Below are positions 1 to 9,291 of a stretch of DNA of 64,000 nt, piece after piece. Under the pieces are notes generated by a model. It was not told the DNA's origin and made no database searches. It saw only the letters and a program-made list of their open reading frames with translations. The stretch lies in contig NZ_CP009518.1 of assembly GCF_000970325.1 (NCBI RefSeq), positions 1,612,001-1,676,000 on the forward strand, in the 5' to 3' direction. How positions within the stretch are numbered: position 1 is the stretch's first letter; each line of letters starts with the position of its first letter. Source of the stretch: Methanococcoides methylutens MM1. GTDB lineage: Archaea; Halobacteriota; Methanosarcinia; Methanosarcinales; Methanosarcinaceae. Both the position numbers and the translations under genes were made by a program.

Positions 1-96
1 AAAGTCCGAGTCCTACAAAATCAAGCATAAATACGCTTAAAACCAGCTTTTATGTTAAAGTTTTTGAGCAGGCAATATAAACACAGTCGGACCATT

Positions 97-111
97 CGAA
101 ACGTTTTTATA
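97..111 (+). promoter_or_regulatory. Thermosome promoter (BRE + TATA box)
   Basis: A CGAAA element is followed by TTTTTATA at 104-111, a good archaeal BRE/TATA pair. Transcription would start near 134, giving a leader of about 60 bases. The ribosome site GGAGGT lies at 181-186, nine bases before the ATG. The first 90 bases of the window hold no gene that I can see. Confidence 0.6.
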
Positions 112-195
112 GAACCATACACAGTTAGTTTCAATCAATTTTAGTAAAAACATTAGACCAATTCATATATCAGATCATCAGGAGGTTCAGATCCA

Positions 196-1815
196 ATGGC
201 AGGTCAGCCAGCAATGATAACAGATCCAAGGAAAGAACATACAAAGGGCAAGCAGGCCCTCTACGCGAATATCGCTGCAGCAAAGGCAATTGCAAATATC
301 GTAAAAACAACACTTGGTCCAAAAGGAATGGACAAGATGCTTGTGAACGCGGTGGGAGATATCGTGCTCACCAACGATGGTGCAATGATCCTAAGGGGAA
401 TGGATATCGAGAACCCTACTGCAAACATGATCGTGGAGATCGCAAGGACACAGGAAGATATTGCAGGTGATGGTACCACCAGTGCAGCTGTTCTTGCAGG
501 TTCACTTCTTGAGAAGGCAGAAGAACTTATCGATTCCGGAATTCACCCAACCATTATAATCAAAGGTTTCCTTCAGGCAGCAGACAAAGCTTCAGAACTG
601 CTTGACAACTACGCAATAGATGTTACAAAAGAGAACAAGGAAGTTCTGCTTAAGATCGCAAAGACCGCAATTGCAGGCAAAGGTGCTGAAGCTTACGGGG
701 ATCTGATTTCCGAACTATGCGTCGATGCAGCCCTTGAGGTCGAGGTTGACGCTAAGGTAAATGTGAACGACAGCATCCTGATCACACAGGATCCTGGCCA
801 GAGCATCACTGAAACTGAACTTCTAGAAGGTATCGTCATCAACAAGGCACGCCTTCATTCTGCAATGCCAGAAGCTGTGGAAAACGCTAAGATAGTCCTT
901 ATATCTGCAGATATAATGGTACAGAAAACAAAGAACAAGTCAACATTCCAGATCAACTCTGCAGACCAGCTGACCGATTTCCTGAAGAAGGAAGAGGAAG
1001 ATTTCCACAAGCTCCTCGATAAGATCATCGATACCGGCGCCAACGTTGTAGTGGGAACAAAGAACATTGACCAGAATGCAGCTGATTACTTCCAGAAGAA
1101 AGGCATCTTTGCTATCAGGCGTATAAACGACGACAACGTGAAGAGCATTTCAAGAGCTACAGGTGCACACATCGTCAAGAACATAAATGATGTCTCCGAA
1201 AAGGACCTTGGATATGCAGGTCTCGTTGAACAGATCGGAGCATTCGATCTTGGTAAGACCTACTTCAAGGACTGCCAGGGCGCAAAGACCGTTACCCTTC
1301 TGCTCAGAGGCTCTACCGAACATGTGACCGATAACCTCGAGCGTACAATTGACGACGCATTGCAGGTCATCAAGAACGGAATCGAGGATGAAAAGATCGT
1401 AGCTGGAGGCGGTGCAGCAGAGATCGAGGTCGCACAGGGACTTCGTGCCTTTGCATCTACCATCGGCGGCCGTGAACAGCTTGCCATCTCAGCATTTGCA
1501 GAAGCAATTGAATCAATACCAAAGGAAATTGCAGTAAACGCAGGAATGGACGGTATTGATACGATTCTTTCACTCCGTGCAAAGCACGGTGAGATCAAGA
1601 ATGCAGGTCTCGATGTTTACACAGGCGAGATCAGTGACGCACTTGAGAAGGGTATCGTCGATCCTCTCAGGGTAAAGAAACAGGCCATCAAATCAGCATC
1701 CGAGGTCGCTAACATGGTACTCCGTGTTGACGACATGCTCAAGTCACAGAGAAGAGAAATGATGGACGTCAATCCTGAGCACAACATCCACAACTACGAT
1801 GCACTCGGAATGTAA
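196..1815 (+). CDS. thsA: Thermosome subunit (group II chaperonin)
   Basis: ATP-driven double-ring chaperonin that folds cytosolic proteins. At 539 residues it has the normal family length. The N-terminal equatorial nucleotide motifs are intact: TLGPKGMDK at about 39-47, NDGA at 60-63 and GDGTT at 91-95. GGGAAE near 402 belongs to the second equatorial half. The C-terminus ends in ALGM rather than the long GGM repeat seen in some paralogues. Start ATG has a strong GGAGGT site. The gene stands alone with its own promoter and is convergent with the next gene. Methanosarcinaceae carry several thermosome paralogues; which one this is cannot be settled here. Confidence 0.97.
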   Translation: MAGQPAMITDPRKEHTKGKQALYANIAAAKAIANIVKTTLGPKGMDKMLVNAVGDIVLTNDGAMILRGMDIENPTANMIVEIARTQEDIAGDGTTSAAVLAGSLLEKAEELIDSGIHPTIIIKGFLQAADKASELLDNYAIDVTKENKEVLLKIAKTAIAGKGAEAYGDLISELCVDAALEVEVDAKVNVNDSILITQDPGQSITETELLEGIVINKARLHSAMPEAVENAKIVLISADIMVQKTKNKSTFQINSADQLTDFLKKEEEDFHKLLDKIIDTGANVVVGTKNIDQNAADYFQKKGIFAIRRINDDNVKSISRATGAHIVKNINDVSEKDLGYAGLVEQIGAFDLGKTYFKDCQGAKTVTLLLRGSTEHVTDNLERTIDDALQVIKNGIEDEKIVAGGGAAEIEVAQGLRAFASTIGGREQLAISAFAEAIESIPKEIAVNAGMDGIDTILSLRAKHGEIKNAGLDVYTGEISDALEKGIVDPLRVKKQAIKSASEVANMVLRVDDMLKSQRREMMDVNPEHNIHNYDALGM

Positions 1816-1830
1816 TTTAATATAAAATGA

Positions 1831-1866
1831 GTTGTAAGGGAAACCTTACAACCCATAGAACTTTTT
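1831..1866 (+). terminator. Thermosome terminator hairpin
   Basis: A 9-bp perfect stem (1831-1839 with 1844-1852) closed by a GAAA tetraloop, followed by a short T run (CTTTTT) near 1861-1866. The stem overlaps the last codons of the convergent gene on the minus strand, so the two transcripts end inside each other. Confidence 0.5.
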
Positions 1867-2427
1867 GTAATCTTCAATGGCTTTTTTTGCTACTTTGGGA
1901 TAATTTTCCATCATATATTCGATGAACTCATCCCTTGAATCACAGTCCTTCACAACATCAAGCATACCTGATGCGAATTCTCCGGACTGAATGTTATCCT
2001 TCTCGATCTCAAATGTCAGGCAAAGTGCCTCGACAGGAAAATATTCCCTTCGGATGTAAGGGGAAACGGAACCCATTAGCACACCTTTTTCGAGGCTGCT
2101 AAAGCCTGGAACTCCTATATTGTTAACCCTTTCCTTTGAGATTAGTTTACAGAAATTGCCCTTTGAATAGGAGTGGAGCTCCACATAGATATCGGGTTTA
2201 TACTTCTCGACAACATCAACGATAGCCTTCCCTATACCATGGTAATACCCACTATCAAGCGTTGAGATGTACTTGCCCCGGTTGACCACAGGCATCACTG
2301 CCAGAGTACCTGAAAAGGGGCGCTCAAGGTTCAACAGTATAGATGAAGTATCGCGCCATTCCCGACCATGCAGTCCTCCGACAAAAAGTCTGAAAGGCCG
2401 CCCCTTTCCATAGATCTTCAAAAGCAT
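1846..2427 (-). CDS. DUF2119-like protein, probable M14-type zinc hydrolase
   Basis: Protein of about 193 residues that I match to the methanogen family DUF2119 from memory. The sequence carries the zinc-peptidase pattern of the M14/succinylglutamate desuccinylase fold: LHGRE (HxxE, two zinc ligands) near residue 20, ELHSY (third ligand His) in mid protein, and FEIE as a candidate catalytic Glu later. That supports a metal-dependent amidase or peptidase; the substrate is unknown. An ATG at 2436 sits too close to an AGGA ribosome site, so the ATG at 2427 (10 bases away) is preferred. It lies 15-25 bases behind the TlyA-like gene and is probably co-transcribed with it. No signal peptide. Confidence 0.75.
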   Translation of the reverse strand: MLLKIYGKGRPFRLFVGGLHGREWRDTSSILLNLERPFSGTLAVMPVVNRGKYISTLDSGYYHGIGKAIVDVVEKYKPDIYVELHSYSKGNFCKLISKERVNNIGVPGFSSLEKGVLMGSVSPYIRREYFPVEALCLTFEIEKDNIQSGEFASGMLDVVKDCDSRDEFIEYMMENYPKVAKKAIEDYKKFYGL

Positions 2428-2451
2428 TGCCGACATTTCCTGAAAATGAAT

Positions 2452-3129
2452 TTATTCCATGGTTTCGTTGACACCGGCCTTCCGGCCGATCACATAGATC
2501 TCCTGCTTATGAGATTCCAGAACGTGTAAGATCTCAACCCCAAGCTCTTCAAATCTGGCAAGAACCGGTTCCCTGTCAATTCTCTTTGAGGTCTTTATGA
2601 CCTGAAGGAGCTTGCCCCCTACCTTTAGCAGAGGAAGTACCCGCTCAAGAGCTGCCAGTGAATCCATTGGCTCCAATGTCATGTCACTTAGGATCACATC
2701 CACAGGCTCTTCGGAAAGTTCTGCAAGAGGAACACTAAATACATCATCGAAAATAATGGAAACATTCTCGTTCTCATGAGCAAGCTGGCCGAGCTCTGAC
2801 CTGAAATCACGGCTGAATTCCAGACCATTGATCTTACCGGCAATCTCTGATGCGAACGTAATGAAACCGCCTGCACTTGAACCAAGGTCAATGATGCTAT
2901 CGCCTTCACTGATGAGCCCTGTTTCTTCCTGGATCCTCTTTAACTTGAAATATCCTTTTGGCATATCGAGACCTTCATCAACCTCGATATTATCATCTAT
3001 GGAAACATCCTTTGAAGGTTTTGTTACAACACTACCGTCTATCTTCACATGACCGCCCTTAATAGCCTGTTTGGAACGCCCACGTGACTTGAAATTACCC
3101 ATTTCAACAAGATATGCATCCAGCCTCAT
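2452..3129 (-). CDS. TlyA-like rRNA 2'-O-methyltransferase (S4 + FtsJ fold)
   Basis: 225 residues. An N-terminal S4 RNA-binding domain (about 1-60, MRLDAYLVEMG start typical of the family) is followed by an FtsJ/RrmJ-like SAM methyltransferase domain with motif I DLGSSAGGF near 82-90 and an SDMT segment where FtsJ has its catalytic Asp. The architecture is that of TlyA, which methylates cytidine 2'-OH in rRNA; the archaeal target is inferred. First gene of a leftward pair with the DUF2119-like gene. Confidence 0.82.
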   Translation of the reverse strand: MRLDAYLVEMGNFKSRGRSKQAIKGGHVKIDGSVVTKPSKDVSIDDNIEVDEGLDMPKGYFKLKRIQEETGLISEGDSIIDLGSSAGGFITFASEIAGKINGLEFSRDFRSELGQLAHENENVSIIFDDVFSVPLAELSEEPVDVILSDMTLEPMDSLAALERVLPLLKVGGKLLQVIKTSKRIDREPVLARFEELGVEILHVLESHKQEIYVIGRKAGVNETME

Positions 3130-3185
3130 GAATTAATGAATGAAAAGAAACTATAAAAAGATACAACCAGAGATCTAAAAAAGAA

Positions 3186-4280
3186 TTAAGCGGAATCGCC
3201 GAAATCATAACTACAGCGGATTCCATTATGGTCGAAACATCTGTTGCAGGAAACACATCTGGCCCTGTCAGATATGCCATCCCTGAGCTTTACCACAAGG
3301 TCAGGCTCACTTATGAAAGGCCTGCTGAATGAGAGCATGTCCGCATATACGTTCAACAAAGATTCCATGACCTTCTTCGACCTGATACCTCCCACCAGTA
3401 TGACCGGGATGTCCACAGTATCCCTAATCATCTTCGAATAACGCTTGAAATATGCTTCTTTTTCCTCGGAATCAATGTTCGGCTGGGACATCACATCTCC
3501 TGCTTCAAATATACCGCCACTGACCTCGATAGCACATATTCCAGCTTTCTCAAGAACACTTGCTATCTCCACACATTCAGGAGCATCAAGTCCGAATTTG
3601 CCTGAAGTAATGTCAAACCCATCCGTAGCGTTCATTTTCACCATGATAGGGAAATCCTCACCAACTCTCTCACGGATGAGCCTTGTGATCTCTGTTATGA
3701 TCCTTGCACGGTTCTCAACAGAACCTCCCCATTTGTCTGTCCTCTGATTCGTGTATGGGGATATGAAACTGCTCAGAAGGAAACCATGAGCACAATGTAT
3801 CTGCACACCATCAAAACCAGCTTCCTTTGCACGCCTTGCAGCTTCCACAAAGTCCTCGATGGTATTCAGGATATCCTCTTCGGTCATTTCCACAGGTATT
3901 TTCCCTGATGCAGTGTCCTCCACAGCTGAAGGTGCAAGAAGAGGCATGCCTTCCTGTATCATTGACTGGCGGCCACCGTGCACGATCTGCGCCACGATCT
4001 TGCTGTCATACTTATGGACCCTTGATGTGACCTTCCTATATGGTTCAATGAACCTGTCATCGTAGATGCCCTGCTGCTTATCATTGCTCTTTCCCTGCAC
4101 GTTCACATAAGAATAGCCGGTGATGATCAGGCCCACATCATTGCGTGCAAGTTCTTCATACATGTCACCAATGGCATCAGTAGGTGTGCCATCTTCCTCT
4201 GCAAGCCACTCGTTGGTTGCTGAACGTACAAAGCGGTTCTTCAATGTCAGATCTGCTATGGAAATCGGTTCAAAGAGCAT
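3186..4280 (-). CDS. Old yellow enzyme family NADH:flavin oxidoreductase
   Basis: 364-residue TIM-barrel FMN enzyme. Seen: LKNRFVRSAT at the N-terminus, QIVHGGRQ (substrate-binding His region) near 98, IHCAHGFLLSSFISPYTNQR near 160-180, the VENRARI segment, and a C-terminal Cys cluster CVSCNRC followed by a fourth Cys. The Cys pattern resembles the 4Fe-4S site of 2,4-dienoyl-CoA reductase and trimethylamine dehydrogenase relatives, but the C-terminal FAD/NAD domain of those proteins is absent. Substrate unknown; reduction of an enone or similar compound is the family role. Gene spacing suggests an independent transcript. Confidence 0.85.
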   Translation of the reverse strand: MLFEPISIADLTLKNRFVRSATNEWLAEEDGTPTDAIGDMYEELARNDVGLIITGYSYVNVQGKSNDKQQGIYDDRFIEPYRKVTSRVHKYDSKIVAQIVHGGRQSMIQEGMPLLAPSAVEDTASGKIPVEMTEEDILNTIEDFVEAARRAKEAGFDGVQIHCAHGFLLSSFISPYTNQRTDKWGGSVENRARIITEITRLIRERVGEDFPIMVKMNATDGFDITSGKFGLDAPECVEIASVLEKAGICAIEVSGGIFEAGDVMSQPNIDSEEKEAYFKRYSKMIRDTVDIPVILVGGIRSKKVMESLLNVYADMLSFSRPFISEPDLVVKLRDGISDRARCVSCNRCFDHNGIRCSYDFGDSA

Positions 4281-4386
4281 GCTACCTAATCGGCAACTAT
4301 TCGTTTATATTTTTTGCTGGATTAAAAGGAAGGATATCAGAAAACTAAAGATGGAATGGAAAGAAAAGAAAAGAAAAACGAAGCTA

Positions 4387-5094
4387 TCATCTGAGAGACG
4401 ATCTCAATTTATTGGCTTCTTCCTCAAGCTTCTCATTGCCGATCTTGTATGAAGTTGTAGCTGCAAAGACGAGTATGAACGCAATTATGTTCACAAACAG
4501 AGTCAGCTGCAAAGATGTGCCTTCCAGCCCACCGCCGGAGCCATAGGAAGCTTCACCGAACATCAGCGGGTGTGCTGAGCGCCACAGGCGTATGGACAGA
4601 AAGCTCAGGGGGACAGAAACGAAACCCAATATGCCGAAAACCGATGCAAGCCTTGCACGTTTGTCCGGAACATCAACTGCCTGGCGCAATAGCAGGTAAG
4701 CTACATAGACAAGGAAAAGTGCAAGCGAGGTTGTCAGGCGTGGTTCCCATATCCAATACCATCCCCAGGTTGCCTTTGCCCAGATAGAGCCTGTGACCAG
4801 GACAAGGAATGCAAAGATCACACCTACCTCTGCAGCAGATCGTGAAATAATGTCCCATTTGTATTCACTGCTCTTAAGATAGAAGATGCTTGATACGAAG
4901 ACCGCTGTAAATGCAAGATAGGATGTTATTGCAATGGGCATGTGGAAATAGAATATCCTGAAACTGCTGTCCAGGACTTCACCAGATTCGCCTTTCATCT
5001 CCGGAAGGTAAAAGAATATCATACCAATGGCCAGCAGCATGGTTGCAGCAGCCACCAGTGGCAAGACCTTACCTGTAAAGCTCCTATCCGACAT
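4387..5094 (-). CDS. ccmC: Cytochrome c maturation protein CcmC
   Basis: 235-residue membrane protein of the heme-handling (WWD) superfamily, with about six hydrophobic segments. The tryptophan-rich motif WGWYWIWEPR near residue 110 is the external heme-binding signature. The flanking heme-ligand His candidates are in FYFHMP (about 50) and SAHPLMF (about 178). Role: presents exported heme for attachment to CcmE. It follows ccmB in the same direction but has a 135-base gap and its own TATA box. Confidence 0.9.
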   Translation of the reverse strand: MSDRSFTGKVLPLVAAATMLLAIGMIFFYLPEMKGESGEVLDSSFRIFYFHMPIAITSYLAFTAVFVSSIFYLKSSEYKWDIISRSAAEVGVIFAFLVLVTGSIWAKATWGWYWIWEPRLTTSLALFLVYVAYLLLRQAVDVPDKRARLASVFGILGFVSVPLSFLSIRLWRSAHPLMFGEASYGSGGGLEGTSLQLTLFVNIIAFILVFAATTSYKIGNEKLEEEANKLRSSLR

Positions 5095-5146
5095 TTGAAA
5101 ACTCCGATAATAAGATTGAATGATGTAGGTAGTACTAACTCACCGG

Positions 5147-5154
5147 TATATAAG
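5147..5154 (-). promoter_or_regulatory. TATA box for ccmC
   Basis: Read on the minus strand, the element is CTTATATA. It predicts transcription from about 5122, leaving a leader of roughly 28 bases before the ccmC ATG at 5094. This would let ccmC be expressed apart from ccmAB. Confidence 0.45.
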
Positions 5155-5229
5155 TATTAATCTCTTAACAATTGAATCTCAGGACGATGATCGATCGAGA
5201 AACGATCCTATGTATTCAGTTCCGCAACC

Positions 5230-5904
5230 TCAATCCTGTATCACATATTCGAAGACCAGTTGTGCCACAAGGAAGAACACAACATCATAAACGACCAGCA
5301 ACCTCAGCTCCTGTGAAATATCCCACATCGATGCACCTGAAAGTGCACTTCCCGTTGCCATCACAGCAGGGATCAGCACCGGTAACACCAGCGGTAACAA
5401 CAGTACCGGAAGCAGTATCTCACGGGTGCGGGTGTTCACAGTCAGTGCCGAGAGCAGTGTGCCCACACAGACAAAACCAATGGTTCCAAGAGCTATCACA
5501 AAAGCCAGCAATAACAGACCATCTATGTTGTAATTGAACAGGACAACGAACAGAGGGATCGTGATGAGTTCCACTATCAGCATCAGGACTATGTTCGCAA
5601 CAGCTTTTCCTGTGTATATCACAGACCTGCTCACTGGACAGAGCTTCAGTCCTTCAAGGCAACCGTTCTCCAGCTCTGCCACAAAGGAACGGGAGAGACC
5701 GATAGAACCTGCAAAGATGAATGCTATCCAGAGAACTCCCGGAGCGACCATTGCCACATTTTCCGAGGAGCCAAGGATAGATCCGAAGGATATGCTGAAG
5801 ATGACTATAACGAGCAGCGAGAAGATCACCATGGAATTGAGCATCTGCTTTGTGCGGAATTCCTCCTTAAGGTCCTTTGCTGCAATATCAAGGATTCGTA
5901 TCAT
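5230..5904 (-). CDS. ccmB: Heme exporter permease CcmB
   Basis: 224 residues with six predicted membrane helices and the CcmB-type N-terminus (RILDIAAKDLKEEFRTK followed by a long helix). It forms the membrane part of the CcmAB(C) ABC complex that releases holo-CcmE during cytochrome c assembly. It starts 13 bases after the ccmA stop and is almost certainly co-transcribed with it. Confidence 0.88.
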   Translation of the reverse strand: MIRILDIAAKDLKEEFRTKQMLNSMVIFSLLVIVIFSISFGSILGSSENVAMVAPGVLWIAFIFAGSIGLSRSFVAELENGCLEGLKLCPVSRSVIYTGKAVANIVLMLIVELITIPLFVVLFNYNIDGLLLLAFVIALGTIGFVCVGTLLSALTVNTRTREILLPVLLLPLVLPVLIPAVMATGSALSGASMWDISQELRLLVVYDVVFFLVAQLVFEYVIQD

Positions 5905-5917
5905 TGAAAACTCCCGA

Positions 5918-6646
5918 TCATACTGAAATGTGATTGCTTACCTTAGATAGGTAGATCTCTTTTAGCTCTTCCGCGGAACCTATGTCAGACATGGGACTGT
6001 CGAAGACGATCCTTCCGCCATTCAGTATCAGGACACGACTGCATATTTTGAACGTGTTCGTAATATCATGGGTCACCATCACCCTTGTGGTGTCCTGAGG
6101 ATCAAGCTCCTCAAGGACCTTATCAAAGGTCAGGCTTGCATGCTGGTCCAGCCCTGTATATGGCTCATCGAGGAACAGTAGTTGCGGTTCATGTATCAGT
6201 GACCTTGCAATGGAAAGCCGCTGTTTCATCCCTCTGGAAAAAGTAGATACTCTGTCATCCGCCCTGCCGATAAGTTCTACTTGTTCCAGAAGCTCATCGA
6301 TACGATTTTCTAGGTCATCTGAACCGATCCCATACATCTTCCCGAAGAAACGCAGATTCTCCTCTGCTGTAAGGTCGTTGTACAGATGAGTTTCATGGGA
6401 GATCACTCCGATCATGCTTCTTACTGAAGCCGAATCGTCTGCAACGTTATGTCCGCTAATCTCTACTGACCCTTCCGAAGGAGAGGACAGAGTGGACATG
6501 ATCTTAACAAGGGTTGTCTTGCCTGCCCCGTTGGGACCGAGTATGGCAACGAATTCACCTTTTTTTATGTCCAGGTCAATGTCATTGAGAACAGGAAAAT
6601 TCCCGTAGCTTTTAGAAACATTGCTTAGTGACAGTATACTATCCAT
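5918..6646 (-). CDS. ccmA: Heme exporter ATPase CcmA
   Basis: 242-residue ABC ATPase with Walker A GPNGAGKTT near 38, a Q-loop, signature FSRGMKQRL near 140 and Walker B LLFLDEP near 160. The family alone would be ambiguous, but direct coupling to ccmB and ccmC supports CcmA. First gene of the leftward ccmA-ccmB-ccmC block. A TATA-like GTATATATG lies at about 6712-6720 on the minus strand. Neither ccmE nor thioreduction genes (ccmG/H) are adjacent; ccmF lies 47 kb away in this window. Confidence 0.87.
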   Translation of the reverse strand: MDSILSLSNVSKSYGNFPVLNDIDLDIKKGEFVAILGPNGAGKTTLVKIMSTLSSPSEGSVEISGHNVADDSASVRSMIGVISHETHLYNDLTAEENLRFFGKMYGIGSDDLENRIDELLEQVELIGRADDRVSTFSRGMKQRLSIARSLIHEPQLLFLDEPYTGLDQHASLTFDKVLEELDPQDTTRVMVTHDITNTFKICSRVLILNGGRIVFDSPMSDIGSAEELKEIYLSKVSNHISV

Positions 6647-6825
6647 CGGAGTAAGATTACTTTATGTGTAAATTAACGTTTTGATGTAGTAACAAGGACA
6701 GTTAGGAATTTCATATATACAGCGCAAGATCGAAAATCAGTATAGCTCCCATCTCCTGCACACCTGTCAAAACCCCAAAGTTCTAATACCATCGTTCCTT
6801 TTGAGAAGGAAAGGAGCTCTTTCAA

Positions 6826-7734
6826 ATGCCCATAAAATGTATGAAATGTAATAGGGATGCCATTATTTTCCAGAAGTACTCAGGCATGCACCTTTGCAAG
6901 AAACATTTCATTGAAGATGTGGAACGCAAGATCAAACTTACCATCCGAAAACAGTACAATGTCGAAAAGGGTGACATCATTGCCGTTGCACTTAGCGGAG
7001 GCAAGGACAGTGTTGTCCTGTTGCACGTACTCCACAAGATATTCAGCAAAAGGCGGGATGTGGAACTCGTTGCGATCACCATTGACGAGGGCATTGAAGG
7101 CTACAGGGAAGATACACTTAGAAAGGCAAGGGAACTCACATCCGAGCTTGGTGTCAGGCACATTGTACGCTCTTTTAAGGACGAATACGGCAAGACACTG
7201 GATGAACTCACAGCACAAGAGAGAGAGCTTGGTGCATGCAGTTACTGCGGTGTACTGAGGAAGTCCCTGATGAACAAGATCGCGAATGAGATTGGAGCGA
7301 ACAAACTTGCCACCGGTCACAACCTGGACGATGAGGCCCAGACCGTCATGATGAACCATCTGGGAGGCGATGTGGAGCGGATGATACGCCTGTCACCGCC
7401 AAGGGCACTGGAAGGTCTTGTGCTTCGTGCAAAACCTTTGCGCAAGGTCCCTGAGAAAGAGGTTGCACTTTACGCTATTGTGAACGAGCTTCCGTTTGAT
7501 ATGAGTGAATGCCCGTATGCCCATGAGGCCCTCAGGGGAGAGGTCAGGGACATGATCAATGAGTTCGAGGTAAAGCACCCTGGAACCAAGTACTCGATCC
7601 TCAGAGGCTTTGACAAGGTCGTAGGAATACTCGGGAAAGAATTCCCACAGGCAGAGCTCACGGATTGCAGAATATGCGGAGAGCCATGCACAGCTGACCT
7701 TTGCCAGGCATGCAAGTTGCTTGGGCGAAGCTGA
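6826..7734 (+). CDS. ttuA: tRNA 2-thiolation protein, TtuA/Ncs6 family
   Basis: 302 residues. An N-terminal zinc finger (CMKC ... CKKH, residues 5-28) is followed by a PP-loop ATP pyrophosphatase domain with SGGKDS near 57-62, the CSYCG Cys pair near 142 involved in Fe-S binding, GHNLDDEAQT near 165, and a second C-terminal zinc finger CRICGEPC ... CQAC. This matches enzymes that thiolate U34 or U54 of tRNA using adenylated uridine. The exact position modified cannot be read from the sequence. Ribosome site AAGGAG lies 8-12 bases before the ATG. A TATA-like TTCTAATAC near 6780 may be its promoter. Confidence 0.85.
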   Translation: MPIKCMKCNRDAIIFQKYSGMHLCKKHFIEDVERKIKLTIRKQYNVEKGDIIAVALSGGKDSVVLLHVLHKIFSKRRDVELVAITIDEGIEGYREDTLRKARELTSELGVRHIVRSFKDEYGKTLDELTAQERELGACSYCGVLRKSLMNKIANEIGANKLATGHNLDDEAQTVMMNHLGGDVERMIRLSPPRALEGLVLRAKPLRKVPEKEVALYAIVNELPFDMSECPYAHEALRGEVRDMINEFEVKHPGTKYSILRGFDKVVGILGKEFPQAELTDCRICGEPCTADLCQACKLLGRS

Positions 7735-7741
7735 ATCTTTT

Positions 7742-8647
7742 TTAAGGATATTCCAGCAGTTCACTGATATCATACAGCTCTTTTCCTGACCTTGACATGT
7801 AAAGCCTGGTCCACCAAACCGTAATTAGTGGCTGGATAACAGCGATGGAAAGAATGAAGCTGGCAAATGCCCAGACAGCTCCGACAGCCTCTATGACAGA
7901 CATCGCTTCACTGAGCAGGTTGTTCAGAACAGATATGCTGATCATCACAAGGAAAAGCAACAGGACGTCCAGCTTGTTGCCCATGAAGAAACCATAGGCT
8001 CTTTTCAGACCGGACATCGGGTCAAGCCTGTCCACTACAAGGCAGAACTCCAGAGGACTTAAGATTAGACCAACGATCACGGCATAGATGACCCACAGGA
8101 GAAAGCCGAAAAGAAGCATTGCGCCTGGAACAACCGCGTTCTCGGGATTGGACATCAGTGCACCAAGATCATCTGTAATGAGCGCTCCGGGCACGATAAA
8201 AATAACTCCTGCAAAGCTTATCAGGAATACCATGATCTTTGCCAGAAACAGGCTGATAACATTATCGTTTCCGTATCGGAACATGTCGGATAAAGTTGTG
8301 TGCCCGGTCTCAGAAGCTACTTTTGCCATTCCTACGGCACCTGCAGTGAAATATGCCTGAATAAATGCCAGCACCAGCATTGTAAGAATACCAAATGCTA
8401 TGACTATGCCAATACTATCATTGAACAGAGGCATTATCATCTCCATTGTCTCTTCCGGAGAAAGTGAAGACGGATCCGCGATCTCTGAAACCGAAGGAGC
8501 CAGAACAATAAATGAAAGTAGGATGAAGCCAATAACAAAGACAAGCATGCTTAGAAGCATGTTAAAGATGAAAGGAACGGCTATTCCTAAATTGCGTTTC
8601 CACGTTCCAAATCCTTTGTTGAGAACTCTTCCCAGATCTTCATGCAT
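7742..8647 (-). CDS. Polytopic membrane protein of unknown function
   Basis: 301 residues with about six hydrophobic helices, a short basic cytosolic N-terminus (NKGFGTWKRN) and a segment RLDPMSGLKRAYGFFMGNK before the fifth helix. That pattern recalls the archaeal DUF7847 group and the membrane domain of glycerophosphodiester phosphodiesterases; this match is from memory. No catalytic motif is visible. The start has a clean GAGGAG ribosome site. It is convergent with ttuA, the two stops lying only 8 bases apart. Confidence 0.7.
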   Translation of the reverse strand: MHEDLGRVLNKGFGTWKRNLGIAVPFIFNMLLSMLVFVIGFILLSFIVLAPSVSEIADPSSLSPEETMEMIMPLFNDSIGIVIAFGILTMLVLAFIQAYFTAGAVGMAKVASETGHTTLSDMFRYGNDNVISLFLAKIMVFLISFAGVIFIVPGALITDDLGALMSNPENAVVPGAMLLFGFLLWVIYAVIVGLILSPLEFCLVVDRLDPMSGLKRAYGFFMGNKLDVLLLFLVMISISVLNNLLSEAMSVIEAVGAVWAFASFILSIAVIQPLITVWWTRLYMSRSGKELYDISELLEYP

Positions 8648-8804
8648 GTTTTTTATCTCCTCGAGATAGATTTAAAGCGTTTCTGACTCTATATAAATAT
8701 TGCTTAAATCCTGACAATGGTGAGGATAATATATGGTAATAATACCCGGCATTTTATGAAGGATGTGAAGAATATTAGCATAGGGTACGTGAGGAGGTAC
8801 TACC

Positions 8805-9260
8805 ATGGAAGAAAAGAATGGAAAAGAGATACTGGTCATCGGACATTGCCTTGCAAATGTGCATTCCCGCCTCAAGGGCATCAAAGCTCCGCCTAAGATG
8901 GAGATATGCAGCAGGAACGTGATCCAGCTACCATGCCCTGAAATGATCTACCTTGGGACTGCAAGAAGGGAGATAACAAAGGATCAGCTTGAGACCCCTA
9001 ACTACAAACGCTTTTGCCGCTCTCTTTTCGAACCCTTCGCAGACATGATAGAACAATTCTACCAGGAAGGTTACTCCATTAAGTTGCTCGGCGTCCCAAA
9101 AAGCCCTTCATGTGGTGCAGAAACCACAACAATAGGTGGGCCTTGCGGTCGTGTCGATGAATTTACACATGAGAATGTTGAAGGCATGGGAGTGTTCTAC
9201 GAAGAGATCATGCAGGAACTTGGAGAAAGAGGCGTATTCTTCGAAATGTGCGATGCTTGA
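8805..9260 (+). CDS. TudS/DUF523-related putative Fe-S desulfidase
   Basis: 151 residues with three conserved Cys motifs: GHCLAN near 15, PCPEM near 46 with a following R, and SPSCG near 103. This is the order seen in DUF523/TudS proteins, where three Cys hold a 4Fe-4S cluster that removes sulfur from thiouracil. Assignment to the group rests on these motifs; substrate is inferred only. Very strong ribosome site GAGGAGGT nine bases before the ATG. It lies two genes from the tRNA-thiolation gene, which may be coincidence. Confidence 0.65.
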   Translation: MEEKNGKEILVIGHCLANVHSRLKGIKAPPKMEICSRNVIQLPCPEMIYLGTARREITKDQLETPNYKRFCRSLFEPFADMIEQFYQEGYSIKLLGVPKSPSCGAETTTIGGPCGRVDEFTHENVEGMGVFYEEIMQELGERGVFFEMCDA

Positions 9261-9291
9261 AGCTTCATTTCACTTTATTTCATTTCTCAGT

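Noticed and set aside
1..30. AAAGTCCGAG at the window edge, resembling a piece of RNase P RNA
   Set aside because: Too short, with no other RNase P consensus part in the following sequence.
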